In this document: piece after piece, positions 1 through 6,354 of the stretch
Layout of the letters: the number at the start of each line of letters is the position of its first letter
How positions within the stretch are numbered: position 1 is the stretch's first letter
Origin: CAYUKK01 sp964445305
GTDB taxonomy: Bacteria; Acidobacteriota; Aminicenantia; Aminicenantales; UBA8522
Reading direction: 5' to 3'
Assembly: GCA_964445305.1 (NCBI GenBank)
Contig: CAYUKK010000226.1
Location: forward strand, 1 to 6,629
DNA: 6,629 bases
Notes under the pieces: model-generated
Database searches by the model: none
Seen by the model: only the letters and a program-made list of their open reading frames with translations
What the model was told of the DNA's origin: nothing
Position numbers and translations under genes: made by a program

Positions 1-549
1 ATGAAGTATTTCTTGAGCCTGGGAAGCAATGAGGGCCATCGGCGGAAAAACCTGGCTCGAGCTCTCCGGGCTCTGGAGGCAGCGGGTGTTTCCGTTCTCC
101 GGGTTTCTTCCCTTTATAAAACAGAACCGGTCGACGGAGGAGGCAAGCGCTGGTTTTTGAACCTGGTGGCTGAGGTTGGAACTTCCCTTGAGCCCGAATC
201 CTTGTTGGAGCAAACGCAAGCTATTGAAAAAAAATTGGGCCGCCCCTCCAATCGGCGGCAAGGGCCGCGTCCCATCGACATCGACATCCTTCTGGCCGGG
301 GATCGTATCATCGAGACCGAGCGACTCACGGTGCCCCATTCACGGCTGGAGAGGAGAAATTTCGTTCTCGTTCCCCTCACCGAAATAGCGGGCGAGGTTG
401 TCCATCCCCTTCGGCAAAAGAAAATCCGTGAACTCTGTGCGGCGTGTAGTGACACTGCGGCTGTGGTGAAGCTGCCCTTTTCTTGGCCATGCCTCTTTTG
501 GAAGAAGCGTTTTTTTCCGCCGTGGCTGCGACTTAGAGGAGGGCGTTGA
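1..549 (+). CDS. folK: 2-amino-4-hydroxy-6-hydroxymethyldihydropteridine pyrophosphokinase (HPPK)
   Basis: Transfers pyrophosphate from ATP to 6-hydroxymethyl-7,8-dihydropterin, the step before dihydropteroate synthase in cytosolic folate synthesis. The 182-residue product opens with the family's LGSN at residues 7-10. The HPPK signature GPRPIDIDILL lies at about 88-98, with D93 and D95 matching the two magnesium-binding aspartates and R81 and R90 in the nucleotide-binding region. ERLTVPH and FVLVPL blocks follow. The ATG at base 1 gives the expected N-terminus, though upstream sequence is not visible. The catalytic domain ends near residue 150; about 30 residues follow that are rich in W, F, K and R, longer than the roughly 160-residue E. 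coli enzyme and with no domain I recognise. The stop lies 8 bp from the stop of the convergent yraN-family gene. An upstream folate gene may lie outside the window. The assignment is secure; the tail is the only oddity. Confidence 0.96.
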   Translation: MKYFLSLGSNEGHRRKNLARALRALEAAGVSVLRVSSLYKTEPVDGGGKRWFLNLVAEVGTSLEPESLLEQTQAIEKKLGRPSNRRQGPRPIDIDILLAGDRIIETERLTVPHSRLERRNFVLVPLTEIAGEVVHPLRQKKIRELCAACSDTAAVVKLPFSWPCLFWKKRFFPPWLRLRGGR

Positions 550-557
550 CAGGGAAA

Positions 558-914
558 TCAAAAGGCGTCCTGGAAATGTTGGACCCTATAGCTTGTGTCG
601 GACTCAGCAACAAGGGAGAGGATGTCGAATCGGCAGGCCATGCCGCTCAGGTTCTTGATCGCTAAATAAGCTTCGGCCAGACGACGTAGCTGAGCCTGTT
701 TGGCTGGCGTTACAGCTTCTTCCGGCTGGCCGAACTCGTCAGATGCTCGGGTTTTGACTTCGACAAAAACAAGGGTTCCCCGGTCCAGGGCGATGATGTC
801 GATTTCGCCGCGGTGAAACCGGAATCCCCGCTCGAGGATTTGATACTTTTTTTTCTTGAGGTAACAGACGGCCGCTTCTTCGCCAGAGCGACCGAGAGCA
901 TGTCCACTACCCAT
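558..914 (-). CDS. yraN: YraN/UPF0102 family endonuclease-like protein
   Basis: A small (118-residue) member of the widespread UPF0102 family, which has a restriction-endonuclease-like fold and no settled cellular role; links to DNA processing or repair come from the fold. It shows the family's LGRSGEEAA at residues 7-15, GEIDIIA at 36-42 and VFVEVKTR at 49-56. D39, E52 and K54 form a PD-(D/E)xK-type metal site, so the nuclease core looks intact. Length is typical. The ATG begins 2 bp after the cysS stop, and a weak GGAAG ribosome site (complement of 923-927) lies within the end of cysS, so it is probably translated from the cysS transcript, perhaps by coupling. It converges on folK with no room for an intergenic terminator. 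Family membership is sure; biochemical activity is inferred. Confidence 0.93.
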   Translation of the reverse strand: MGSGHALGRSGEEAAVCYLKKKKYQILERGFRFHRGEIDIIALDRGTLVFVEVKTRASDEFGQPEEAVTPAKQAQLRRLAEAYLAIKNLSGMACRFDILSLVAESDTSYRVQHFQDAF

Positions 915-916
915 GC

Positions 917-2389
917 TTAGCGCTTCCGAGCCGAAGAAATTTTCCAGCGCAAACCTTCGCGCGTATCCTCAAGAATGATGCCCTGATTGACAAGCTGACG
1001 ACGGATTTCGTCGGCTCGCTGATAGTCTTTCGCTCGCCTGGCCTGGTGGCGGCTTACGATTTTCTCGATTACTTCTTCGGGTAAGGGGATTGACTTGGCT
1101 TCTTCCCGTTTTTCGCCACTGGCCAGGCGTTCGAGGACCTCGTTTCGGATGAGCCCCCCTTCGGTCCCGGGCAGGATGGCGAGAATATCGTCAAGCGAAT
1201 GGAGGAGAGCAAGAACGGCGTCGGCGTCATTGCGTCTGAGCTGATTTTCGCTCACAAGCAGGTTCACTTTTTTGATCAAGTCGAAGAGAGCCGTCAGCGC
1301 CACCGATATGTTCAAGTCGTCACTCAGGCCCTTGATGAAGCTCGACCTCGTTAGCTCGATCAGCTGCGAGGCCAGGGGCGTTTCGCCGGCCTCGAAAGTC
1401 CTCGTTGTCAGCTCGTAGACAAAGTCCTGGACCCTCTGGAGAGAGCTCTGGGCTTGACTCAGGGCCTCGAACGTAAAATTGAGCGTCTTTCGATAATGAG
1501 TGGAGAGGAGGAGGAAGCGAAGCGCCAACGGGTTGACATTTCTGGCCAGGAGGTCGCGGAGCGTGTACTGGTTGCCCTTGGATTTCGACATTTTCTCGCC
1601 GTCCACGATGAGGTGATGACAGTGGAGCCAGTAGCGGACAAAGGTTTTGCCGGTCAGGGCCTCGGATTGGGCGATTTCGTTTTCGTGATGGGGGAAAATA
1701 TTGTCGACACCGCCGCAATGGATGTCGAAAGTTTCGCCCAGGTACTTGGAGCTCATGGCCGAGCATTCGATGTGCCAGCCTGGTCGGCCAGGCCCTATTT
1801 CGGTCTCCCAAAAGGGTTCGCCATCTTTTTTTGCTTTCCACAAGGCAAAATCGTGGACGCTCTCTTTCTCGTATTCGTCGGTGTCGACGCGCCCACCCGG
1901 CTGGAGAGAATCGAGCTTGATTTTGGAGAGTTTGCCATAATCGGGAAATTTGGCAATGCTGAAATAGTAACTCCCGTCCTTCTCGTAGGCAAAGCCTTTC
2001 TTGAGCAAGCCCTTGACCATGGCGACCATTTCGGGGATGTGCTCGGTTGCCCGAGGATAATGGTCGGCTGGAGCAAGACGCAGGGTCTGGATATCTTCGA
2101 AAAAGGCGTCGATGTATTTTTGGGTAAAGGCTTGGAGACTGACTCCTTGGTTTCTAGCTCCCCGGATGGTCTTATCGTCGACATCGGTAATGTTCATGAC
2201 ATGGATTACCTTATAACCCATGAAGACAAGGAATCTCTTGAGGAGGTCCTCAAAAACATAGGCGCGGAAATTCCCAATATGGGCGTAATCGTAAACGGTG
2301 GGTCCACAAGTGTAGAGCTTGACCTCACCCGGCACCAGGGGTTTGAACTCCACTTTTTTGCCGCTCAGCGTGTCAAAAAGTTTGATCAC
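917..2389 (-). CDS. cysS: Cysteinyl-tRNA synthetase
   Basis: Class I aminoacyl-tRNA synthetase that activates cysteine with ATP and loads it on tRNA-Cys in the cytosol. The 490-residue product has the HIGH-type motif HIGN at 37-40 and KMSKS at 266-270. C28, C209, H234 and E238 match the four zinc ligands known from the E. coli enzyme, in the same numbering. GWHIECSAM and the HCGGVDNIFPHHENE block are also family hallmarks. The C-terminal helical and anticodon-binding part is present, so the gene is full length. The start is GTG: translation from it gives the family N-terminus, a nearby upstream ATG is out of frame and meets a stop after three codons, and there is no ribosome site. A consensus-like promoter ends 8 bp upstream, so the transcript is probably leaderless. 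The yraN-family gene follows 2 bp later, so the two likely form a unit. Confidence 0.97.
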   Translation of the reverse strand: MIKLFDTLSGKKVEFKPLVPGEVKLYTCGPTVYDYAHIGNFRAYVFEDLLKRFLVFMGYKVIHVMNITDVDDKTIRGARNQGVSLQAFTQKYIDAFFEDIQTLRLAPADHYPRATEHIPEMVAMVKGLLKKGFAYEKDGSYYFSIAKFPDYGKLSKIKLDSLQPGGRVDTDEYEKESVHDFALWKAKKDGEPFWETEIGPGRPGWHIECSAMSSKYLGETFDIHCGGVDNIFPHHENEIAQSEALTGKTFVRYWLHCHHLIVDGEKMSKSKGNQYTLRDLLARNVNPLALRFLLLSTHYRKTLNFTFEALSQAQSSLQRVQDFVYELTTRTFEAGETPLASQLIELTRSSFIKGLSDDLNISVALTALFDLIKKVNLLVSENQLRRNDADAVLALLHSLDDILAILPGTEGGLIRNEVLERLASGEKREEAKSIPLPEEVIEKIVSRHQARRAKDYQRADEIRRQLVNQGIILEDTREGLRWKISSARKR

Positions 2390-2397
2390 AGCTGCAT

Positions 2398-2426
2398 AAT
2401 ATAGGAAGAAGGGGGAAGGGAGTCAA
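2398..2426 (-). promoter_or_regulatory. Predicted sigma70-type promoter of cysS-yraN
   Basis: Read on the minus strand, TTGACT (complement of 2421-2426) and TATATT (complement of 2398-2403) are separated by exactly 17 bp, each matching consensus at five of six positions. Transcription would begin near 2391, only one to three bases before the GTG at 2389. This accounts for the lack of a purine-rich ribosome site; the upstream strand is pyrimidine-rich instead. Prediction only: spacing and matches are seen, the start site is inferred. Confidence 0.7.
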
Positions 2427-2471
2427 ATCCAAGGCCGATGAATTTTCGATGTTGGGGGCCAGTGGCGACGA

Positions 2472-2500
2472 TTGACCGGGGTAAATGTTTATGACATAAT
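2472..2500 (+). promoter_or_regulatory. Predicted extended -10 sigma70-type promoter of the lysine-degradation operon
   Basis: TTGACC (2472-2477) and CATAAT (2495-2500) are separated by 17 bp, each five of six to consensus, and TGA directly before CATAAT supplies an extended -10. Transcription would start near 2507, about 7 nt before the ATG at 2514, leaving too little leader for a ribosome site, and none is seen. The TTG at 2472, a possible longer start for the reductase, is part of the -35 box and so would not be transcribed. The 45 bp between the two divergent -35 boxes contain CGATG twice, 11 bp apart (2436 and 2447), the only hint of an operator. Confidence 0.72.
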
Positions 2501-2513
2501 CCCTGAGTCCCCC

Positions 2514-3842
2514 ATGAAGATAAATTCAAGAACAATCATCGGCATCCGGCGTGAGGATAAGAATCCGTGGGAGAGACGAGCCCCTCTCATTCCTGCTCAC
2601 GCTGCCGAATTGATGCGGGAATACCCGATTGAAGTTCGGGTTCAGCCGTCTTCCATCCGCATCTTTGAGGACGATGATTATCGGAGGGCAGGTATCCTGG
2701 TGACGGAAGACCTAACTCCCTGTCAGATTGTTCTGGCCGTCAAAGAAATTCCCCTGCCCTTCTTCCGGCCGGAAGGAATCTATCTTTTCTTCTCCCATAC
2801 GATCAAAGGCCAGCCGCACAACATGCCTATGCTCAAGCGGATGATGGACCTAGGCTGCACGCTCATCGACTACGAGCGGATAGTTGACGAGCAGGGCCGC
2901 CGCTTGGTCTTTTTTGGCCGGCAGGCCGGGCAGGCAGGAATGATTGACACGCTGTGGGCCCTCGGCCAGCGTCTAAGCTGCGAGGGCATCGAGACTCCCT
3001 TCGCCGCCGTGCGCAAGACAATCGATTACGCCAGCCTCGTTGAGGCCAAAGAGTCGATCAAGAAAGTCGGCTGGGCCATTCATGAGCATGGTTTGGATTC
3101 CTCGCTTGTCCCCCTTGTTTTTGGCTTCGCCGGTTACGGCCATGTATCCCAGGGAGCGCAGGAAATTTTTGACCTTCTTCCTGTTGCCGAGGTTGCACCT
3201 GAAAATCTTGAGCTCATGTTCCAGGCGAAGCGCTTTTCGGCGAGGTTAGTTTATAAGACCGTTTTCAAGGAAGAGCACATGGTCCGGCCAAGGGAAAAGG
3301 GCAAACCTTTTGACCTGCAGGAATACTATGACCATCCCGAAAGGTACGTGCCGGTTCTCGAGGAATATGTTCCCTGCTTGACCGTGGTCATCAACGCGAT
3401 TTTCTGGTCGCCTCGCTACCCTCACTTTATCAGCAAAGCTTTCTTGAAAAAACTCTATCGCGGTCCCACTCCGCCGCGCTTGAGGGTCATAGGAGATATA
3501 TCTTGCGACCTTAACGGCGGAGTCGAGTGCACCCTGAAATGCACGAACCCGGGCAGCCCGATTTTCACGTACGACCCGGAGAGGGAAGAAGCCAAGGAGG
3601 GCTTCTCCGGCCCCGGGCCGGTGGTGATGGCTGTCGACAATCTGCCGGCTGAAATTCCCCTTGAATCTTCTGTCTTTTTTAGCCAGACGATCAAGCCTTT
3701 CCTCCCGCCGCTTGCCGGCGCTGATTTCAAGCAGGATTTCAGCCGGTTGCTGCTTCCTGATCCGCTCAAAAAGGCGGTCATTCTCTATCGGGGCAAACTC
3801 ACCCCTGATTATGAGTACTTATCCGAATTCATTCCATCATAG
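2514..3842 (+). CDS. Lysine-ketoglutarate reductase (saccharopine dehydrogenase, lysine-forming type), AASS N-terminal-half homologue
   Basis: Condenses L-lysine with 2-oxoglutarate using NAD(P)H to give saccharopine. The 442-residue product matches the reductase half of the animal/plant bifunctional protein (AASS, LKR/SDH). It begins with an alanine-dehydrogenase-like N-terminal domain (GIRREDKNPWERRAPL at 10-25), then SHTIKGQ at 94-100, IDYERIVDEQGRR at 118-130 and a Rossmann loop GFAGYGHVSQGA at 204-215. Near the C-terminus are DISCD and VDNLPAEIP. K77 and H95 correspond to the Lys/His catalytic pair described for yeast Lys1. ATG at 2514 is preferred over an in-frame TTG at 2472 because similarity begins just after it and the TTG lies inside the predicted -35 box. 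No ribosome site is seen, as expected for a near-leaderless message. The dehydrogenase partner starts 13 bp after the stop. Catabolic direction is inferred from the pairing; cofactor preference cannot be read. Confidence 0.9.
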   Translation: MKINSRTIIGIRREDKNPWERRAPLIPAHAAELMREYPIEVRVQPSSIRIFEDDDYRRAGILVTEDLTPCQIVLAVKEIPLPFFRPEGIYLFFSHTIKGQPHNMPMLKRMMDLGCTLIDYERIVDEQGRRLVFFGRQAGQAGMIDTLWALGQRLSCEGIETPFAAVRKTIDYASLVEAKESIKKVGWAIHEHGLDSSLVPLVFGFAGYGHVSQGAQEIFDLLPVAEVAPENLELMFQAKRFSARLVYKTVFKEEHMVRPREKGKPFDLQEYYDHPERYVPVLEEYVPCLTVVINAIFWSPRYPHFISKAFLKKLYRGPTPPRLRVIGDISCDLNGGVECTLKCTNPGSPIFTYDPEREEAKEGFSGPGPVVMAVDNLPAEIPLESSVFFSQTIKPFLPPLAGADFKQDFSRLLLPDPLKKAVILYRGKLTPDYEYLSEFIPS

Positions 3843-3849
3843 AAAGGAG
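3843..3849 (+). promoter_or_regulatory. Ribosome binding site of the saccharopine dehydrogenase gene
   Basis: AAAGGAG begins immediately after the reductase TAG stop and lies 6 nt before the ATG at 3856. It decides the start: the same frame is open far upstream inside the reductase gene, but only this ATG has a ribosome site and yields a family-like N-terminus. A ribosome ending on the reductase would cover it, which favours coupled translation. Confidence 0.85.
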
Positions 3850-3855
3850 TTGTTC

Positions 3856-5178
3856 ATGAAGAAAGTGCTCATCCTTGGAGCCGGCCTGGTGGCAAGGCCG
3901 CTGGTTCGCTACCTGCTCGACCAGCCTGACCTTCAGGTCGAAGTAGCCAGTCGGACGGTCAGCAAAGCGGAGAAGCTCATCGAGGGCCATCCTCGGGGCG
4001 TGGCCAAAGAGCTCAACCTGAAAAGCGAGGAAGCGGTAGAGAAAGAAGTCGCTGCGGCTGACGTGGTCATCAGCATGGTCCCCTATGCTTTCCATCCCCG
4101 CGTGGCCGAATTTTGTATTGCCCACCAAAAGCACATGGTGACAACTTCCTACGTCAGTGAAGCGATGAAGAAGCTTGACCCGGAAGCAAGGAAAGCGGGA
4201 ATCCTCATCCTCAATGAACTGGGGCTTGACCCGGGCATTGACCACATGGAGGCGATGCGGGTCATCCACGAGGTGAGAGAAAAAGGCGGCCAGATCCTCA
4301 GTTTCATTTCTTTTTGCGGTGGTCTTCCCGCCCCAGAGGCAAATACTAACCCCTTTGGTTACAAATTCTCGTGGAGCCCCGTCGGGGTCTTGCTCGCGGG
4401 TAAGAATTCTGCCCAGTATCTTCTCGACGGGAAGGAAGTTTTCATTCCCTCGGAGAACCTCTTCGACAACTACCATTTTATCTCCATCGAGGGGCTGGGC
4501 ATTTTTGAGGCTTATCCCAACCGGAATTCACTTCCCTATATCGAACTTTACGGCATCCCGGAAACGAGAACCATGCTCCGCGGGACGCTGCGGAACATTG
4601 GCTGGTGCGAGACAATCAAGAAGATGGTTCAGCTCGGGTTGCTCGATCAGGAGGAGAAAGACTGGGGGAGGATAACCTTCGCAGATTTCTTGCGGCGGCT
4701 CATCGGGTGTCCGACTGAAAAAAACTTGCGGCAGGCTGTTTGTGATTATTTAAGGATAGAGCCCGGCCTGGCTATTATTCGGCGCCTGGAATGGCTCGGT
4801 CTGCTGAGTGAGGAGCCGTTACCACTCGAAAAGGGGTCGGCGCTGGACATTGTCGCGGCGCGGATGGTCGAGAAGTTGCAATACGGAGAAGGGGAGAGGG
4901 ACATGATCGTCCTCCAGCATGAATTCATCGCCAGCTATCCTGATGGTCAGAGAAAGAGGATTGTTTCGACACTTGTCGACTTTGGCGTCCCCGGCGGCGA
5001 TTCTTCGATGGCCAGGACTGTCGGCTTGCCCGCTGCCATCGGCACCAAGCTCATCCTCGAGGGCAGGATTAAAGAAAGGGGAGTCCATATTCCCGTTCTT
5101 CCCGATATCTACATTCCCATTCTCGGCGAGCTTCGGGCCATGGGCATTACTTTCAAGGAAAAAAGACAAAAATTGTGA
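3856..5178 (+). CDS. Saccharopine dehydrogenase (glutamate-forming), LYS9/AASS C-terminal-half homologue
   Basis: Oxidises saccharopine with NAD(P)+ to glutamate and alpha-aminoadipate semialdehyde, the step after the preceding gene's product. The 440-residue protein is close in length to yeast Lys9. The N-terminal Rossmann motif is LILGAGLVARP at 5-15. Family blocks follow: VISMVPYAFHP at 71-81, TTSYVSEAM at 96-104, NELGLDPGIDHM at 120-131, and CGGLPAPEANTNPFGYKFSW at 154-173 in the substrate-binding region. RGTLRNIGW and the C-terminal dimerisation part are also present. ATG at 3856 is chosen by its ribosome site and by the Rossmann motif a few residues in. The reductase and dehydrogenase sit in the same order as in the fused eukaryotic enzyme but as separate genes with a stop and a ribosome site between them. 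Fungi run the same enzyme toward lysine; a role in breakdown is inferred from the AASS-type partner and from bacteria usually making lysine via diaminopimelate. Confidence 0.93.
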   Translation: MKKVLILGAGLVARPLVRYLLDQPDLQVEVASRTVSKAEKLIEGHPRGVAKELNLKSEEAVEKEVAAADVVISMVPYAFHPRVAEFCIAHQKHMVTTSYVSEAMKKLDPEARKAGILILNELGLDPGIDHMEAMRVIHEVREKGGQILSFISFCGGLPAPEANTNPFGYKFSWSPVGVLLAGKNSAQYLLDGKEVFIPSENLFDNYHFISIEGLGIFEAYPNRNSLPYIELYGIPETRTMLRGTLRNIGWCETIKKMVQLGLLDQEEKDWGRITFADFLRRLIGCPTEKNLRQAVCDYLRIEPGLAIIRRLEWLGLLSEEPLPLEKGSALDIVAARMVEKLQYGEGERDMIVLQHEFIASYPDGQRKRIVSTLVDFGVPGGDSSMARTVGLPAAIGTKLILEGRIKERGVHIPVLPDIYIPILGELRAMGITFKEKRQKL

Positions 5179-5201
5179 AAGAGGCCGATTCTTCCGGCCA
5201 G

Positions 5202-5208
5202 AAAGGAG
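5202..5208 (+). promoter_or_regulatory. Ribosome binding site of the MEMO-family gene
   Basis: AAAGGAG lies 6 nt before the ATG at 5215. Sequence and spacing are identical to the site before the saccharopine dehydrogenase gene. The whole gap between the two genes is only 36 bp, with no terminator, which supports co-transcription. Confidence 0.8.
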
Positions 5209-5214
5209 ACGCCG

Positions 5215-6021
5215 ATGGTGAGAAAGCCAGCTGTGGCGGGCTACTTTTATCCTGAGGGGCCGAGCAAACTGCGGGCCATGGTCGATAAAATGGTCGACCC
5301 TCGAGCGACCAGAGAAAAGGCCATCGCCGTCATTTCTCCTCACGCGGGCTACATCTACTCAGGACCCGTCGCCGGAGCCGTCTTTTCTTCAGTCCAGCTC
5401 CCCAGCCTTTTTGTCATCCTCGGTCCCAGCCACCACGGAACGCGCTCGCTGTTCGCTATCATGTCTCGAGGAAGCTGGCAGACGCCTTTAGGCGAAGTTC
5501 CGATCCACACTGAGCTGGCCCTGGCCATCATGCGCCACTCCGCCCTCATCGAAGACGAGGAAAGGGCGCACGCTCCCGAGCATTCTTTGGAGGTCCAGCT
5601 TCCGTTCATCCAGTACTTCCAGAGTGACTTCTCTTTTGTCCCTATCTGTGTCTCCTATGAGGCTGATTTCGACGACCTGGAGGAGCTGGCCAAGGCCATC
5701 TCTTCCGGCCTCATGGAGATTGGACAGGATTTTCTCCTCGTCGCCAGCACGGATATGAGCCACTATGTCAGCCAGGAGGTGGCGAAAAAGAAAGATTTCT
5801 TGGCCATCGAAAAAATCCTGGCCTTGGATGCCCGCGGCCTCTACTCAACAGTTCGCGAAAAAGACATTTCCATGTGCGGCTACCAGCCGACTACGGCGAC
5901 CATCTTGGCGGCGAAAGCGCTGGGAGCGAGGAAGGCAGAGCTCATCCGCTACCAGACCTCTGGGGAAACCACCGGCGATTACAGCCAGGTGGTCGGTTAT
6001 GCCGGGCTCCGCATCCTCTGA
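5215..6021 (+). CDS. amrB: MEMO1 family protein (AmmeMemoRadiSam system protein B)
   Basis: A 268-residue full-length member of the MEMO family, which has the fold of class III (LigB-type) extradiol dioxygenases. Human MEMO1 binds metal (copper or iron has been reported) and bacterial homologues often accompany an AMMECR1-domain protein and a radical SAM enzyme; the bacterial reaction is unknown to me. Visible blocks are AGYFYP at 8-13, SPHAGYIYSGP at 41-51, LGPSHHGT at 69-76, EHSLEVQLPF at 122-131, STDMSHY at 178-184 and MCGYQPT at 220-226. H43, H74 and C221 align with human H49, H81 and C244; D180 and H183 match another conserved pair. So the putative metal site is intact. It follows the saccharopine dehydrogenase by 36 bp with a strong ribosome site, suggesting the same operon. 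Neither AMMECR1 nor radical SAM partner is visible here, so the symbol is by family. No signal peptide or membrane segment is seen; it is probably cytosolic. Confidence 0.9.
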   Translation: MVRKPAVAGYFYPEGPSKLRAMVDKMVDPRATREKAIAVISPHAGYIYSGPVAGAVFSSVQLPSLFVILGPSHHGTRSLFAIMSRGSWQTPLGEVPIHTELALAIMRHSALIEDEERAHAPEHSLEVQLPFIQYFQSDFSFVPICVSYEADFDDLEELAKAISSGLMEIGQDFLLVASTDMSHYVSQEVAKKKDFLAIEKILALDARGLYSTVREKDISMCGYQPTTATILAAKALGARKAELIRYQTSGETTGDYSQVVGYAGLRIL

Positions 6022-6117
6022 GCATTTTTCTGCGCCGCCGTGCCTTTTTTAACGCTCTTTAAAATCGTCTCGCCAATTTCCCTGCCGGCGCTCACGGCAA
6101 TTACCCTTCGGCCAAGA

Positions 6118-6135
6118 CGGCCCGTGAAAGGGCCG
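6118..6135. repeat. Perfect 6-bp hairpin
   Basis: CGGCCC and GGGCCG flank a 6-nt loop, GTGAAA. No T-run follows on the plus strand, so it is not a standard intrinsic terminator. Its 3' arm overlaps by two bases the CGAGACGA arm (6134-6141) of a longer-range pair with 6065-6072, so the two structures compete at the edge. Confidence 0.55.
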
Positions 6136-6354
6136 AGACGAGGGAGCTCAGCCTGATGGGTGGCGGGGGGCGCGGCGGGCTCCAGGCTGGACCATGAGGC
6201 TTCCCCGTTCTTGCCCCTTCCGTGAGCTTTCCGGAATTGCCAACCAAAGCACCCGACGGGTCCTGTCGTGGTTCACCCCCGGCGCCCCCGAGCGGTCTAT
6301 CTTGTTTATAATCAGTCAAGAAGATGGGTGGCATCAAACGCTCGGGTCGGCGTT

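Noticed and set aside
227..234. A8 run in folK, and T8 at 847-854 in the yraN-family gene, as frameshift or slippage sites
   Set aside because: Both genes stay in frame with family motifs on either side, so there is no sign of a real shift.
1454..2404. A 316-codon open frame on the plus strand, antisense to cysS
   Set aside because: It lies wholly opposite a gene with every cysteinyl-tRNA synthetase hallmark and has no recognisable domain. Long antisense frames are common opposite coding sequence of this composition.
2472..2513. TTG at 2472 as the start of the lysine-ketoglutarate reductase, adding 14 residues
   Set aside because: The added residues do not resemble the family, no ribosome site precedes it, and the TTG is part of the predicted -35 box, so it would not be transcribed.
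3661..3855. Extension of saccharopine dehydrogenase upstream into the reductase gene
   Set aside because: The frame is open but overlaps the reductase coding sequence by about 180 bp. The Rossmann motif and ribosome site both fix the start at 3856.
3829..4476. A 215-codon minus-strand frame opposite saccharopine dehydrogenase
   Set aside because: It is antisense to a clear family member, has no motif, and disagrees with the operon direction.
6020..6061. Intrinsic terminator after the MEMO gene
   Set aside because: GAGCATT and AACGCTC pair with a mismatch around a long T-rich loop and only three Ts follow. Too weak to call.
6300..6330. Promoter at TATAAT (6307-6312)
   Set aside because: The -10 is perfect but the bases 16-18 bp upstream are a C-rich run with no -35 resemblance, and the extended TG is one base out of place.
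6101..6337. A 78-codon minus-strand frame
   Set aside because: It is proline- and glycine-rich, lacks a motif, and reads through the strongest inverted repeats. Probably chance in GC-rich noncoding DNA.
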